NCBI RefSeq assembly: GCF_000621505.1
Contig: NZ_JHYD01000002.1
Coordinates: 124,001-188,000, forward strand
Direction: 5' to 3'
Length of the DNA: 64,000 bases
From: Ruminiclostridium cellobioparum DSM 1351 = ATCC 15832
GTDB taxonomy: Bacteria; Bacillota; Clostridia; Acetivibrionales; DSM-1351
Made by a program: the position numbers and the translations under genes
Notes under the pieces: model-generated
Told to the model about the DNA's origin: nothing
What the model saw: only the letters and a program-made list of their open reading frames with translations
Database searches by the model: none
Part shown: piece by piece, positions 10,242 to 19,305 of the stretch
Numbering within the stretch: the first letter of the stretch is position 1
How the letters are laid out: each line of letters starts with the position of its first letter

Positions 10242-10265
10242 AAAGCCGCACAGGGTGCGGCTTTT
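10242..10265 (+). terminator. Terminator of the first sugar operon
   Basis: AAAGCCGCAC (10242-10251), a 3-base loop, then GTGCGGCTTT and further T. A strong hairpin 32 bases after the GH120-like gene. Confidence 0.85.
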
Positions 10266-10307
10266 GCTGTCTGTAAAATATATATGACCGACGTAAAGCA
10301 TACTTCC

Positions 10308-10336
10308 TTGAGGCCGGAAAAAAACAGTGGTATAAT
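10308..10336 (+). promoter_or_regulatory. Promoter of the uridine kinase gene
   Basis: TTGAGG (10308-10313), 17 bases, TATAAT (10331-10336), 41 bases before the start codon. Confidence 0.6.
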
Positions 10337-10377
10337 TCTTTGAAGAAAGCACATTACAAATAATTTGGAGAAGCGAC

Positions 10378-11013
10378 ATGAAACATGCTGTACTTATTGG
10401 AATAGCCGGCGGTACCGGCTCCGGCAAGACCACTCTTGCAAAAAGGCTGAAGGCTACCTTTGGCGATGATGTAGTTCTGCTGTGCCAGGATTTTTATTAT
10501 AATTCCTTTGACCACCTTTCCTATGAGGAAAGAAAACTGCTTAATTTCGACCATCCCGGCGCTTTCGACTCAAAGCTCCTGATAGAACAGTTAAAACAGC
10601 TTAAGAGATTTGAACCTGTGGAAAGACCCACCTATTCTTTTGTGGAATACAGAAGGCTGGATGAGACCGTAAGGGAGGAGCCCAAACGTGTCATTATACT
10701 GGAGGGGATTTTGATTTTTGAGAATCCTGAATTGGCCGATATTATGGACATCAAGGTATTTGTGGATACCGATGCCGATATCAGGCTGGCCAGAAGGCTC
10801 ATGCGGGATATTCACGAAAGGGGCAGAAATCTGGATTCGGTAATCAACCAGTATCTGAATACGGTAAAACCCATGCACGAGGCCTTTATTGAGCCCAGCA
10901 AAAAGAATGCCGACGTTATTATTCCTGAGGGCGGTATGAACAATGTGGCTTTTTCAATGCTGGTGGACAGGATCAATAACATTATCTGCAACTGGGAAAA
11001 ACAAGCTGAATAA
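10378..11013 (+). CDS. udk: Uridine kinase
   Basis: This 211-residue enzyme phosphorylates uridine and cytidine with ATP or GTP in pyrimidine salvage. The P-loop GGTGSGKTT is at residues 11-19. Later motifs are the substrate segment QDFYY, NFDHPGAFD, the EGILIF strand, and the R-rich lid RLARRLMRDIHERGR. Length and motif order match bacterial Udk. It is a single gene with its own promoter; neighbours are unrelated. Confidence 0.95.
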   Translation: MKHAVLIGIAGGTGSGKTTLAKRLKATFGDDVVLLCQDFYYNSFDHLSYEERKLLNFDHPGAFDSKLLIEQLKQLKRFEPVERPTYSFVEYRRLDETVREEPKRVIILEGILIFENPELADIMDIKVFVDTDADIRLARRLMRDIHERGRNLDSVINQYLNTVKPMHEAFIEPSKKNADVIIPEGGMNNVAFSMLVDRINNIICNWEKQAE

Positions 11014-11165
11014 TATTTCATTTCCATATTTGTGTTCTACTGGTTTATATATTATACTATTGTTGGGAACAACACCTAAATGTTTAAAAACGACGGAATA
11101 TTCCGGCTGAATGGATGTTTGAATGAAACTGAAAAACTTATATTTTTTCAGATGAGGAGAAATCT

Positions 11166-11741
11166 ATGAAGCAGACCGCCAAAGCTGCAATAGCTGAAGC
11201 ATTTAAACAAATTATTAAAACCAGATCCATAGATAAGATCACGGTAAAGGGAATTTGCGAACATTGTGACTTAAACAGGCAAACCTTTTACAATCATTTC
11301 AACGATATTTTTGATATCTTTAAATTTGTGTTCTATGGAGAAATCACAAAGGAAATTGCCCAGAACAGGACTTTTGATACGTGGAGCGGCGGATTTCTGG
11401 CTACAATGAATTATCTGAAAAGAAATTCAAAGATGATACTGCATGTGTATTATTCTTCCTACAGGTCAGAGGCAAATACCTTTTTTATAAACATCTCCAA
11501 CAGACTGCTGGATGACGTAGTGGAGGAGTGCATCGTCAAACTCAAAGTAGAATTAAAGGACAATGACAGAAGGTTTATCGTGAATTTTTACAGGCATGTG
11601 TTCAACGGGCTGATGATGGAATGGGTAAATGAAGGAATGGAAGAAGAGCCCGAACTCATACTCAGGAAGCTGCTTGTCATGATAACGGGGAGCATCCCCC
11701 GTTCGGTTGCCGCCTTTGCGGAAGAGGGGAAAATGGGATAA
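11166..11741 (+). CDS. TetR-family transcriptional regulator
   Basis: This 191-residue protein has an N-terminal TetR helix-turn-helix (residues about 8-50, with ITVKGICEHCDLNRQTFYNHF) and an all-helical ligand domain of the DhaS-like class. GATGAGGAGAAATCT precedes the ATG. It has its own terminator, then the DUF5692-HypB operon begins 165 bases after its stop. It is the obvious candidate regulator of that operon, but its ligand and target are unknown. Confidence 0.88.
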   Translation: MKQTAKAAIAEAFKQIIKTRSIDKITVKGICEHCDLNRQTFYNHFNDIFDIFKFVFYGEITKEIAQNRTFDTWSGGFLATMNYLKRNSKMILHVYYSSYRSEANTFFINISNRLLDDVVEECIVKLKVELKDNDRRFIVNFYRHVFNGLMMEWVNEGMEEEPELILRKLLVMITGSIPRSVAAFAEEGKMG

Positions 11742-11791
11742 AGCCTGATAGAAAAGTATTGATCTAACGATTGATCTAGAAGCGTATGTAA

Positions 11792-11825
11792 AAAGAAAGT
11801 GTGAAATAGACACTTTCTTTTTTTT
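11792..11825 (+). terminator. Terminator after the TetR gene
   Basis: An 11-bp perfect stem, AAAGAAAGTGT (11792-11802) with ACACTTTCTTT (11810-11820), followed by more T. Confidence 0.9.
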
Positions 11826-11905
11826 GTCTATTGAACAGTATTTGGATGAAATTATACAATGAATTTGAAATTATACTAAAAATTAATAAAATTGGGGGTT
11901 GTAGT

Positions 11906-12928
11906 ATGTTTGTGTTCAACTATGCGGACGGTGCAACGGCATTAGGCGTATGGGGTGTCTGGATAATCGTCTTTGCGGTACTTTTTGGCTTCAATGAAGC
12001 AGCACGGAGATGGAAATATGTTGGATTTGCAAGTTTTGTTATTTTACCTCTGATCCTGTCAATACTTTGGTTTACAGTATTAAGTGATACAACCTATACA
12101 GACTGGTTCCACCTGGCCAAGGTTTACTCTTCCACAGCCGGTTGTATAGGCTTCTGGTGCATCAGACATGTCAGCTTCAAAAACAAGCATACCGGCAGGG
12201 AATGGAGATTATCCGACAAGAAATGGGCCTTGTGCTTTCCGCCCCTGATTCTTGCCATAAATATTCTTGAGGCGGTACTGCGGGATTTCCAGGTGGGAAT
12301 TCAATACCGCGGGGGCGGAACACTGGCTGACGAAGCCATGTATGTTCTGGGCGGGCCCTGGAATTTCATGAACGGTATTGCCGGAATCCTGAATATCATA
12401 ACCATAACCGGCTGGTTGGGGATATGCATCAGGAAGAAGACTGCAAAGGACGGCAGCAGGGATATGCTGTGGCCCGACATGCTGTGGTTCTGGATAATAG
12501 CCTATGACCTGTGGAATTTTGACTATACATACAACTGCCTGCCGGGCCACTCCTGGTATTGTGGTTTCGCTCTCCTTCTGGCAGCCACACTTTGCTCCTT
12601 TACCGTCGGAAAGGGAGCATGGCTCCAGCACCGTGCCCAGACGCTTGCCATCTGGTGCATGTTTGCACAGACTTTCCCAGCATTTATTGATAAAGGTGCC
12701 TTTGCCGTAGCGTCCTCTTATAGTGAAGTGCCGTTGTACGCCTTCAGCATAGCCGCATTGGCTTCAAATATAGCAGTATTTGCCTACATGATTTACAAAG
12801 TGGTCAGGACAAGAAGAAATCCGTATCTTGGAGAGCTCTATACCGATTTGAAGCAGTACAAGGAAATAAAGGCACTTGCGGAGGCAAACCTGCCCCAGGC
12901 CGTGAAACTGCCGGCAGAGCAGGTTTAA
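11906..12928 (+). CDS. Tryptophan-rich polytopic membrane protein, DUF5692-like
   Basis: This 340-residue protein has about eight to nine hydrophobic segments and many Trp and Cys residues. I recognise it as resembling the uncharacterised DUF5692 family. A notable loop, YNCLPGHSWYCGF (about residues 209-221), puts two Cys and one His close together; another Cys/His stretch, GCIGFWCIRHVSF, lies near residue 85. These might bind metal or haem, which is inference only. The start at ATG 11906, after GGGGGT, is preferred to an ATG at 11831 that lacks a ribosome site. It is the first gene of the operon with hypB, the flavoprotein and hypA. Confidence 0.75.
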   Translation: MFVFNYADGATALGVWGVWIIVFAVLFGFNEAARRWKYVGFASFVILPLILSILWFTVLSDTTYTDWFHLAKVYSSTAGCIGFWCIRHVSFKNKHTGREWRLSDKKWALCFPPLILAINILEAVLRDFQVGIQYRGGGTLADEAMYVLGGPWNFMNGIAGILNIITITGWLGICIRKKTAKDGSRDMLWPDMLWFWIIAYDLWNFDYTYNCLPGHSWYCGFALLLAATLCSFTVGKGAWLQHRAQTLAIWCMFAQTFPAFIDKGAFAVASSYSEVPLYAFSIAALASNIAVFAYMIYKVVRTRRNPYLGELYTDLKQYKEIKALAEANLPQAVKLPAEQV

Positions 12929-12943
12929 TGAGGTGGTGATGCA

Positions 12944-13621
12944 ATGGAACAATATAAGGTTATCGAGATAAAGAAAAGTATTTTTGAAGACAACAACCGT
13001 CAGGCCGATATGTTCCGGGAGGAATTGAAAAAGAGAAAGACCTTTTTGCTGAATTTAATGTCGTCTCCCGGTTCAGGCAAGACAACGACAATTCTCAGAA
13101 CTATAGAAGCCCTGAGGGAGGAAATGAAAATAGGAGTGCTGGAGGCCGATATTGACTCCGATGTGGATGCCGGTACCGTGGCCGGTGCAGGCACAAAGGT
13201 CATACAGCTGCACACCGGCGGGATGTGCCATCTGGATGCCGATATGACCAGACAGGGCTTTAACGGGCTTGAAGCAGAGGGGCTGGACCTTGTGATACTG
13301 GAGAATATAGGGAATTTGATCTGTCCTGCCGAATTTGACACCGGAGCCGTAAAAAATGCCATGATTTTGAGTGTGCCCGAAGGGGACGACAAACCTCTGA
13401 AATATCCTTTGATGTTTTCTGTTGTGGATGTTTTATTGATCAATAAAATAGATGCAAAAGACTATTTCAATTTTGACTTTGAGGCAGTGAAGGAACGTGT
13501 AAAAAAGTTGAACCCGGATATCCGGGTCATACCTGTCTCGGCAAAGACAGGAGAGGGTATGGACGAATGGGCAGCCTGGTTGCGTGAACAGGTGGAGAAT
13601 TGGAAAGACAGGGGGAATTGA
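12944..13621 (+). CDS. hypB: HypB-type nickel-insertion GTPase
   Basis: This 225-residue G-protein of the SIMIBI class hydrolyses GTP to help deliver nickel. It has P-loop SSPGSGKTT (about 43-51), LEADIDSDVDAGT, and the metal-site residues C95-H96 (MCHLDADM) and C127 (LICPAEF). NKID (about 167-170) gives guanine specificity. The N-terminal CxxCGC or His-rich nickel store of some HypB proteins is absent, as in many Clostridia. It begins 15 bases after the membrane protein gene and ends one base before the next ATG. HypB normally serves [NiFe] hydrogenase, but no hydrogenase large subunit is in the window. Confidence 0.93.
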   Translation: MEQYKVIEIKKSIFEDNNRQADMFREELKKRKTFLLNLMSSPGSGKTTTILRTIEALREEMKIGVLEADIDSDVDAGTVAGAGTKVIQLHTGGMCHLDADMTRQGFNGLEAEGLDLVILENIGNLICPAEFDTGAVKNAMILSVPEGDDKPLKYPLMFSVVDVLLINKIDAKDYFNFDFEAVKERVKKLNPDIRVIPVSAKTGEGMDEWAAWLREQVENWKDRGN

Positions 13622-13622
13622 C

Positions 13623-16325
13623 ATGGTAAAACCAAAAGTTTTGGAGCTGGCCAACAAGATTGCCGGAGGTGTTACAGGCGGGCTGGTAAAAGTCAGGCCC
13701 ACAGACCCGGAATATAAAATCCTTGAGCCGGTCACCACCGATGAAATGGCAGAAGTGGCACTATGCCTTGAAATACGAAAACCCAGGAGCATCGGGGAAG
13801 TGGCTGCGCTCTGCCGGAGACCAGAAGCCGAGGTGGAAAAAATATTATACAGGATGGCTGTGGACGGCTCGGTAAAGTTTGAAAAAGAAAACGGTGAGGA
13901 TAAGTATTTTCTGGAGCTTTACGTTCCGGGTGTAATGGAATACATGGTTGCAAACAAGGAAAATGTTGCAAAGTATCCTGTGATTGCAGAGTGCTTTGAG
14001 GAATACACAAGAAAACTGGGTGTGGTGCTGGCTGGAAACCTCCCGGTGGGGATGGGAGTTATGAGGATTATTCCCATTGACAGTGCCATTGAAGCCGACA
14101 CAAGAAAAGCCTCCTATGAGGAAATTACCGAGCTGCTCAATAAACATGAGATATTCTCGGTTACCGACTGTGCCTGCCGCACCTCCATGAGAGTCATGGG
14201 ACAGGGCTGCGGTCATACCATTGAAGACATGTGCATCCAGCTGGGACCAGCCGCCGATTTCTATATCCGCACAGGAAGGGGCAGGCAAATCACAAGGGAA
14301 GAGGCAATCGCCATCTGCAGGCAGGCTGAAAGAGAAGGCCTGGCCCATCAGATACCAAATCTCTCAGGTCCGGGAAAGGCCCTTGCCATTTGCAACTGCT
14401 GCGGCTGCTCCTGTTTTGGGCTGAGAAATGCCAACCTGTACAGAAACCCTGATTTTTCAAGGTCAAATTATGCTGCGAAGGTGGACAGGGACAAGTGTGT
14501 GGCCTGCGGTGAATGCGTAGAAAACTGTCCGGTAAATGCATTGAAGCTGGGTGAAAATCTGTGCAAAGAGCAGAAGCCTGCCGGGGCCCGGGAAAAAGAC
14601 ACACCGTATGATACGGCCTGGGGACCCGACAGGTGGGATCCCGATTACCGGCACAGGAAGGTGGTCACCGAGGACGGCACCAGCCCCTGCAAATCGGAAT
14701 GTCCGGCACATATAGCCATCCAGGGCTATATCAAAATGGCATCCCAGGGCAGATACAGGGAGGCCCTGGAGCTTATAAAGAAGGAAAATCCCTTTCCTGC
14801 CGTCTGCGGGCGCATCTGCCCCAGAAACTGCGAGTCGGCCTGTACAAGAGCGGGTGTTGATGAGCCTCTGGCCGTGGATGAAATCAAAAAATTTATCGCA
14901 GACCAGGATCTGAAGGCAGAGCACCGGTATATTCCCGAAAAGAGACCCGGCAGGCAGATAAAGATAGCCGTGATAGGAGCCGGGCCTGCCGGACTGTCCT
15001 GTGCCTATTTCCTGGCGGTGGAGGGTTATCAGGTCACCGTATTTGAAAAGGAGATAGTACCGGGGGGAATGCTGACACTGGGGATTCCATCCTTCAGGCT
15101 GGGAAAGGAAGTAGTTAATGCCGAGATAGACATTTTGAAGCAAATAGGAGTTGAATTCAGGACCGGTGTCGAGGTGGGCCGGGATGTTACCATACCCGAA
15201 CTCAGGAGTCAGGGCTATAAAGCATTCTATGCCGCCATAGGAGCCGGGGCCGGCAGAGGCCTGAACCTGGAGGGGGAGACTGCCGAAGGGGCCATGACCG
15301 GAGTTGAATTCTTGCGGAAGGTAAATCTTGGCGATGCTCTGAAGCTGGAGGGACCAACCATAGTTATAGGCGGAGGGAATGTGGCTGTCGACGTGGCAAG
15401 AACTGCTGCCAGAACCGGAGCAGCCCGGGTGGATATGTACTGCCTTGAAAGCCGCAGTGAGATGCCTGCCCTTGACGACGAAATCCAGGAGGCCCTGTCG
15501 GAAGGAATTATCATAAACAATTCCTGGGGCCCAAAGAGGATTCTTACAGAAGACGGGCGGGTTTCAGGTGTGGAATTCAAGAAATGCACATCAGTTTTTG
15601 ACAAAGACGGGAAATTCAATCCCTCTTTTGATGAAAATGAAACCACTGTAGTCCGGGCCGGAAATGTTTTGATTTCAATAGGTCAGGCCATTGAATGGGG
15701 AGAAATGTTAAATGCTTCGGCAGTGGAATTGAATCACAATAAAACAGTCAGAGCCCATCCCGTGACTTTCCAGACAGGCCAGCCCGACATATTTGCAGGC
15801 GGAGATGCCCTGACCGGTCCCAAATTTGCCATAGATGCAATAGCACTGGGCAAGCAGGGTGCCGTTTCCATTCACCGCTATGTCAACGGGGACAATTTGA
15901 CCATAGGCCGGGAGAGGGAATATCATGCACTGGACAGGGAGCAGTTAAACCTTGAGGGCTACGACCGTTTGCCAAGGCAAAGGGCTCTGCACATAGACGG
16001 CAGTGAAGCCAGAGAGACCTTTGAGGACTTGCGGCGGACCTTTACCGAAGAGCAGCTCAAAAGGGAGACAGAACGCTGCCTGGGCTGCGGCGCCGTGGTT
16101 GTGGACGAATATCAGTGTGTAGGCTGCGGCGTCTGTACCACCAGGTGCAAATTTGACGCTGTTTCGCTGGTGAGGAAATATGACAGCGCAGGTGTTGAGT
16201 TCAATAAAATGAAACCCATTGTCATAAAGCATGTCATTAAACGGCAGGGAAGGATTGCGGTTAAAAAGGTAAAGCGGTCCTTCAAAGCTGTTTTTGCAGG
16301 TCAAAGCACGGGCAGGGGAAAGTAA
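13623..16325 (+). CDS. Multidomain iron-sulfur FAD/NAD(P) oxidoreductase (GltD-like fusion)
   Basis: This 900-residue cytosolic electron-transfer protein has, in order: an unrecognised N-terminal region; a cysteine-rich part (DCACRTSM, GQGCGHTIEDMC, ICNCCGCSC, about residues 180-265); a 4Fe-4S ferredoxin motif CVACGECVENCP near 295; the helical Fe-S domain of glutamate synthase beta chain/DPYD type (CGRICPRNCESAC near 395); an FAD fold VIGAGPAGLS near 450; an NAD(P) fold VIGGGNVAVDVA near 585; and a C-terminal CLGCG plus CVGCGVCTTRC pair near 820-840. GGGGG precedes ATG 13623; an upstream start at 13584 would lie inside hypB. It sits between hypB and hypA, so it may be the electron carrier of an unknown nickel-dependent reaction. 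The substrate is unknown. Confidence 0.85.
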   Translation: MVKPKVLELANKIAGGVTGGLVKVRPTDPEYKILEPVTTDEMAEVALCLEIRKPRSIGEVAALCRRPEAEVEKILYRMAVDGSVKFEKENGEDKYFLELYVPGVMEYMVANKENVAKYPVIAECFEEYTRKLGVVLAGNLPVGMGVMRIIPIDSAIEADTRKASYEEITELLNKHEIFSVTDCACRTSMRVMGQGCGHTIEDMCIQLGPAADFYIRTGRGRQITREEAIAICRQAEREGLAHQIPNLSGPGKALAICNCCGCSCFGLRNANLYRNPDFSRSNYAAKVDRDKCVACGECVENCPVNALKLGENLCKEQKPAGAREKDTPYDTAWGPDRWDPDYRHRKVVTEDGTSPCKSECPAHIAIQGYIKMASQGRYREALELIKKENPFPAVCGRICPRNCESACTRAGVDEPLAVDEIKKFIADQDLKAEHRYIPEKRPGRQIKIAVIGAGPAGLSCAYFLAVEGYQVTVFEKEIVPGGMLTLGIPSFRLGKEVVNAEIDILKQIGVEFRTGVEVGRDVTIPELRSQGYKAFYAAIGAGAGRGLNLEGETAEGAMTGVEFLRKVNLGDALKLEGPTIVIGGGNVAVDVARTAARTGAARVDMYCLESRSEMPALDDEIQEALSEGIIINNSWGPKRILTEDGRVSGVEFKKCTSVFDKDGKFNPSFDENETTVVRAGNVLISIGQAIEWGEMLNASAVELNHNKTVRAHPVTFQTGQPDIFAGGDALTGPKFAIDAIALGKQGAVSIHRYVNGDNLTIGREREYHALDREQLNLEGYDRLPRQRALHIDGSEARETFEDLRRTFTEEQLKRETERCLGCGAVVVDEYQCVGCGVCTTRCKFDAVSLVRKYDSAGVEFNKMKPIVIKHVIKRQGRIAVKKVKRSFKAVFAGQSTGRGK

Positions 16326-16391
16326 AGGACAAATACGGCCGGCCGGGAGAGCTTATCCAGGCCGGCTTGGATATGACAGGAGGGATGGCAG

Positions 16392-16733
16392 GTGCACGAA
16401 TTGGGAGTTATACTTGAAGTTATTAAGACAGTAGAGAACTTTGCTAAAAGCAATGGATTGACAAAAATTGATACGCTGGTTATCCAGATCGGTGAACTGT
16501 CTTCAATGATTCCGAAATACATTGAAGCTTGCTACCCCGCTGCCGCCGACGGTACGCTATTGAAGGATACAAAACTGAAAATAGAGGTACTGCCAGGCAA
16601 TGCCATCTGTACAAAGTGCGGCAAGGTATTCAACCTTGTTGAAAACAGCGGCAAATGCCCCAAATGCGGTAGTACCTGCTGGGAGATTCTCTGCGGAAAA
16701 GAGTTCGTCATCAAGGAAATCATAGCCTGCTGA
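16392..16733 (+). CDS. hypA: HypA-type nickel metallochaperone
   Basis: This 113-residue protein has the nickel-binding N-terminus MHE (His2) and a zinc site made of CTKCG and CPKCG (about residues 74-93), as in HypA/HybF. It partners HypB in loading nickel. The GTG start at 16392 is supported by AGGAGGG about 8 bases upstream and by the need for MHE at the very N-terminus. It is the fourth gene of this operon; HypC-F are not present in the window. Confidence 0.93.
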   Translation: MHELGVILEVIKTVENFAKSNGLTKIDTLVIQIGELSSMIPKYIEACYPAAADGTLLKDTKLKIEVLPGNAICTKCGKVFNLVENSGKCPKCGSTCWEILCGKEFVIKEIIAC

Positions 16734-16809
16734 TCTATATCCGATTTGCTGTAATTTGAATATTAGTTTTCAGTCTGGTAATTTCCGTACTACCCTGAAA
16801 AAACTATGC

Positions 16810-17739
16810 ATGACTAAAAAAAATAAATTGAAATTACTTATCCTGGGCGGCAGTGGTTTTGTCAGCGGCCACCTTGTCCAAAAAGCACTGGAATACGGGC
16901 ATGAAGTATGGGTGTTGACCAGAGGCAGCAAACCTGTGCCGGCCGGGGCAATTTCCCTGCAGGCCGACCGTTCCGACAGCCGGGCCTTCAAAAAGGTGAT
17001 TGAGGATGCGGGTATCGGCTGGGACGCTGTCCTGGACTGCATATGCATGAATGCCGAAGCTGCCGGGCAGGATGTGGAGGTGTTCAGGGACAGAACAAAG
17101 CAGCTTCTGGTCATTTCTACCGATATAGTATATGAACCGGCGGCAAGAAAGTTCCCCCAGGCAGAGGAATGTGAAAACTGGGTTGCGGATGGCTATGCGG
17201 GAAACAAACGTCTCTGTGAGCTGGAGCTTTTAAATGCCGATACAGGTGGCATGTCCTGGACCATACTCAGGCCGGGGCATATATTCGGGCCTGGTTCACA
17301 GCTTGGCTGCCTGCCTTTGCACCAGCGTGATCCCCAACTGATTAAAAGGCTTATAGCCCATGAACCAATATCCCTGGTCGGGGGAGGACATTTCCTTCTG
17401 CACCCGGTATATGTGACCGACCTGTGCGAGCTGATGCTGGACCTGCTTGGAAATCAAAAAGCCCGCAACCGGATTTTTTGCGTGGGCGGCCCGGAGGTAA
17501 TAGAGTGCAGAAAATATTATCAGATTATTGCCGATATTTTAAAGGTTGATATTAAAATCGAGGATATCCCCATAGAGGATTTTTTGCCTTCCCACCCGGA
17601 GGCAGTGCCTTCGGTATGTCACAGAATATATGACCTTTCAGAATTGAAGGCCGCAGGAGCAAAAATGCCCGGGACCTCTGTCAGGGAAGGACTGAAGCTG
17701 CACGTGGATGCATTGCTGAAAAACATACTGTTAACATGA
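16810..17739 (+). CDS. NAD-dependent epimerase/dehydratase-like protein
   Basis: This 309-residue short-chain (extended SDR) protein has the nucleotide-binding LILGGSGFVSGHLV at the N-terminus and STDIVYEP in place of the usual S/T-Y-K region. GPGSQLGCLPLH and a C-terminal substrate half follow. The catalytic YxxxK is not obvious (YAGNKRLCE may supply it). No strong ribosome site was seen; ATG 16810 is chosen because the fold starts there, but a TTG at 16756 is open. It follows hypA after 76 bases and may belong to that transcript. A sugar-nucleotide or RNA-binding role is possible; I cannot decide. Confidence 0.7.
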   Translation: MTKKNKLKLLILGGSGFVSGHLVQKALEYGHEVWVLTRGSKPVPAGAISLQADRSDSRAFKKVIEDAGIGWDAVLDCICMNAEAAGQDVEVFRDRTKQLLVISTDIVYEPAARKFPQAEECENWVADGYAGNKRLCELELLNADTGGMSWTILRPGHIFGPGSQLGCLPLHQRDPQLIKRLIAHEPISLVGGGHFLLHPVYVTDLCELMLDLLGNQKARNRIFCVGGPEVIECRKYYQIIADILKVDIKIEDIPIEDFLPSHPEAVPSVCHRIYDLSELKAAGAKMPGTSVREGLKLHVDALLKNILLT

Positions 17740-17836
17740 AATTAATTGCAATATAAAATCAATAAAGGGTATTAAAACAGAACTTAAAAATGCCGATTTA
17801 TTGTAAAGGGAAGTCAAAACTATGGAGGATTCACGG

Positions 17837-19303
17837 ATGGATATACGGCGGGTTAGCAGATTCAACATTTATTTAATATGGATATTTACTCTTCTATTGA
17901 CAGCTCAGGCCTTTGCATTAGCCGGAACAAACAGAGGGCTGCTTGTGTTTGCAGCAACGGCAGGTGCAGGTGTGGTTGCTTCTGCCGTCCATCTATTCAG
18001 AGTGCATACCAGGGTGGCAGCAATAATCATTCCACTGTGTCCGGCTGTGGCGGTAACCATTCTGACAATTATAGAAGGCGGTTCCCTGAGGATTTTTATT
18101 GTTTACATGGTTACCTGTTGTATGGCGGCACTATATTTTAACAGGATGACGCTGATGATATATATTGTAATACTTGATATTATCGTTGTTACATGTAATT
18201 TTGCTTTTAACAGTCCTCTGATGGGAGGTACAATTCCGGCAAAGGAAGCAATTATCCAGCTTGGCATGATAAATATCGGTATGATTGTCCTGTATTTTCT
18301 TACAAAATGGGGTAATGACTATCTGAAATCGGCTTCCAAAAACGAGGAAAAAGCCATGACTTTTTATGAAGAGCTGAAGAAGACTTTTGACATGGTTGAG
18401 CAGACAGCCGTTACCCTGAATGAAAACCTTTCAAACTTCACAGGCTATACTGAGCTTGCGTTACAGAGCAGTGAGGCTGTGACGAAGGGTATGCATGAAA
18501 TGGCCAAAGGCACCGAGGAGGAAGCCAATGCTGTTACGTCAATTTCCATTATGATGAAGGAATCCCGTGATAAACTTAAATACATGTATGAGCAGTCCAA
18601 AGCCATTGAAGCCATATCCAGGGAAGTTGACGGCATTGCACAGGAAAACGGCAGAGAAATTGCCGATATGAAGGAGGGCATGGGAACAATTAATTCGGCG
18701 GTGGAGCAGGGGCTGCAAACAGTCAGTGAACTGGGGGAGAGCATGGAGCACATACGCAATTTCCTTTCTTCAATTACAGGAATTGCAGAACAGACAAACC
18801 TGCTGGCGTTAAATGCTGCAATTGAAGCCGCCAGGGCGGGAGAGGCCGGTAAGGGATTTGCCGTTGTGGCTGATGAAATACGCAAACTTTCGGATGAAAG
18901 CAATAAAACCGCCAATGAAATAGGTCAAATTGTAACGGCTTTGCAAAAGAAAGCGAGTGTTGCAGTGGAAACGGCACGTATGGGAAATGCATCTGTAATT
19001 GAAGGAAGCATTGCAGTGGAAAAACTTAACCATAGTATTGATAATATGGCGGAGTCTTTTGGAAGGATGCAGAATTACATACAGTCTGAATTTGAATCTG
19101 TAAATGAAATTGCCGGTTTATTCAGTGAAATAGATTTGCATCTCGAAAATAATGCGGCAATAATGCAGGAGCATTCCGCAACCACTGAAGAGATCACCGG
19201 AACTATGGATGAACAGAATATGAAAATAGGTGAAATGGTAAATATAATAAAAAATATTGGGAAATTGAGTGCCGACATGAGAAAACTTGCCGGACAAAAG
19301 TAA
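17837..19303 (+). CDS. Methyl-accepting chemotaxis protein
   Basis: This 488-residue protein has about six N-terminal membrane segments (to about residue 165) with almost no outside domain, then a long coiled-coil signalling region. The hairpin tip [20 protein letters not shown] binds CheA/CheW. It would sense something within or near the membrane and steer motility. GGAGG at 17824-17828 favours ATG 17837 over the ATG at 17822, which overlaps that site. It ends two bases from the end of a convergent AraC gene. Confidence 0.9.
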   Translation: MDIRRVSRFNIYLIWIFTLLLTAQAFALAGTNRGLLVFAATAGAGVVASAVHLFRVHTRVAAIIIPLCPAVAVTILTIIEGGSLRIFIVYMVTCCMAALYFNRMTLMIYIVILDIIVVTCNFAFNSPLMGGTIPAKEAIIQLGMINIGMIVLYFLTKWGNDYLKSASKNEEKAMTFYEELKKTFDMVEQTAVTLNENLSNFTGYTELALQSSEAVTKGMHEMAKGTEEEANAVTSISIMMKESRDKLKYMYEQSKAIEAISREVDGIAQENGREIADMKEGMGTINSAVEQGLQTVSELGESMEHIRNFLSSITGIAEQTNLLALNAAIEAARAGEAGKGFAVVADEIRKLSDESNKTANEIGQIVTALQKKASVAVETARMGNASVIEGSIAVEKLNHSIDNMAESFGRMQNYIQSEFESVNEIAGLFSEIDLHLENNAAIMQEHSATTEEITGTMDEQNMKIGEMVNIIKNIGKLSADMRKLAGQK

Positions 19304-19305
19304 AG

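Noticed and set aside
9421-10251. A long minus-strand frame of 276 codons inside the GH120-like gene.
   Set aside because: It is the shadow of a strongly supported gene, has no ribosome site and no recognisable family.
12944-16733. HypA/HypB as maturation factors for the [FeFe] hydrogenase at 52681.
   Set aside because: [FeFe] hydrogenases are matured by HydE, HydF and HydG and contain no nickel; the loci are also 35 kb apart.
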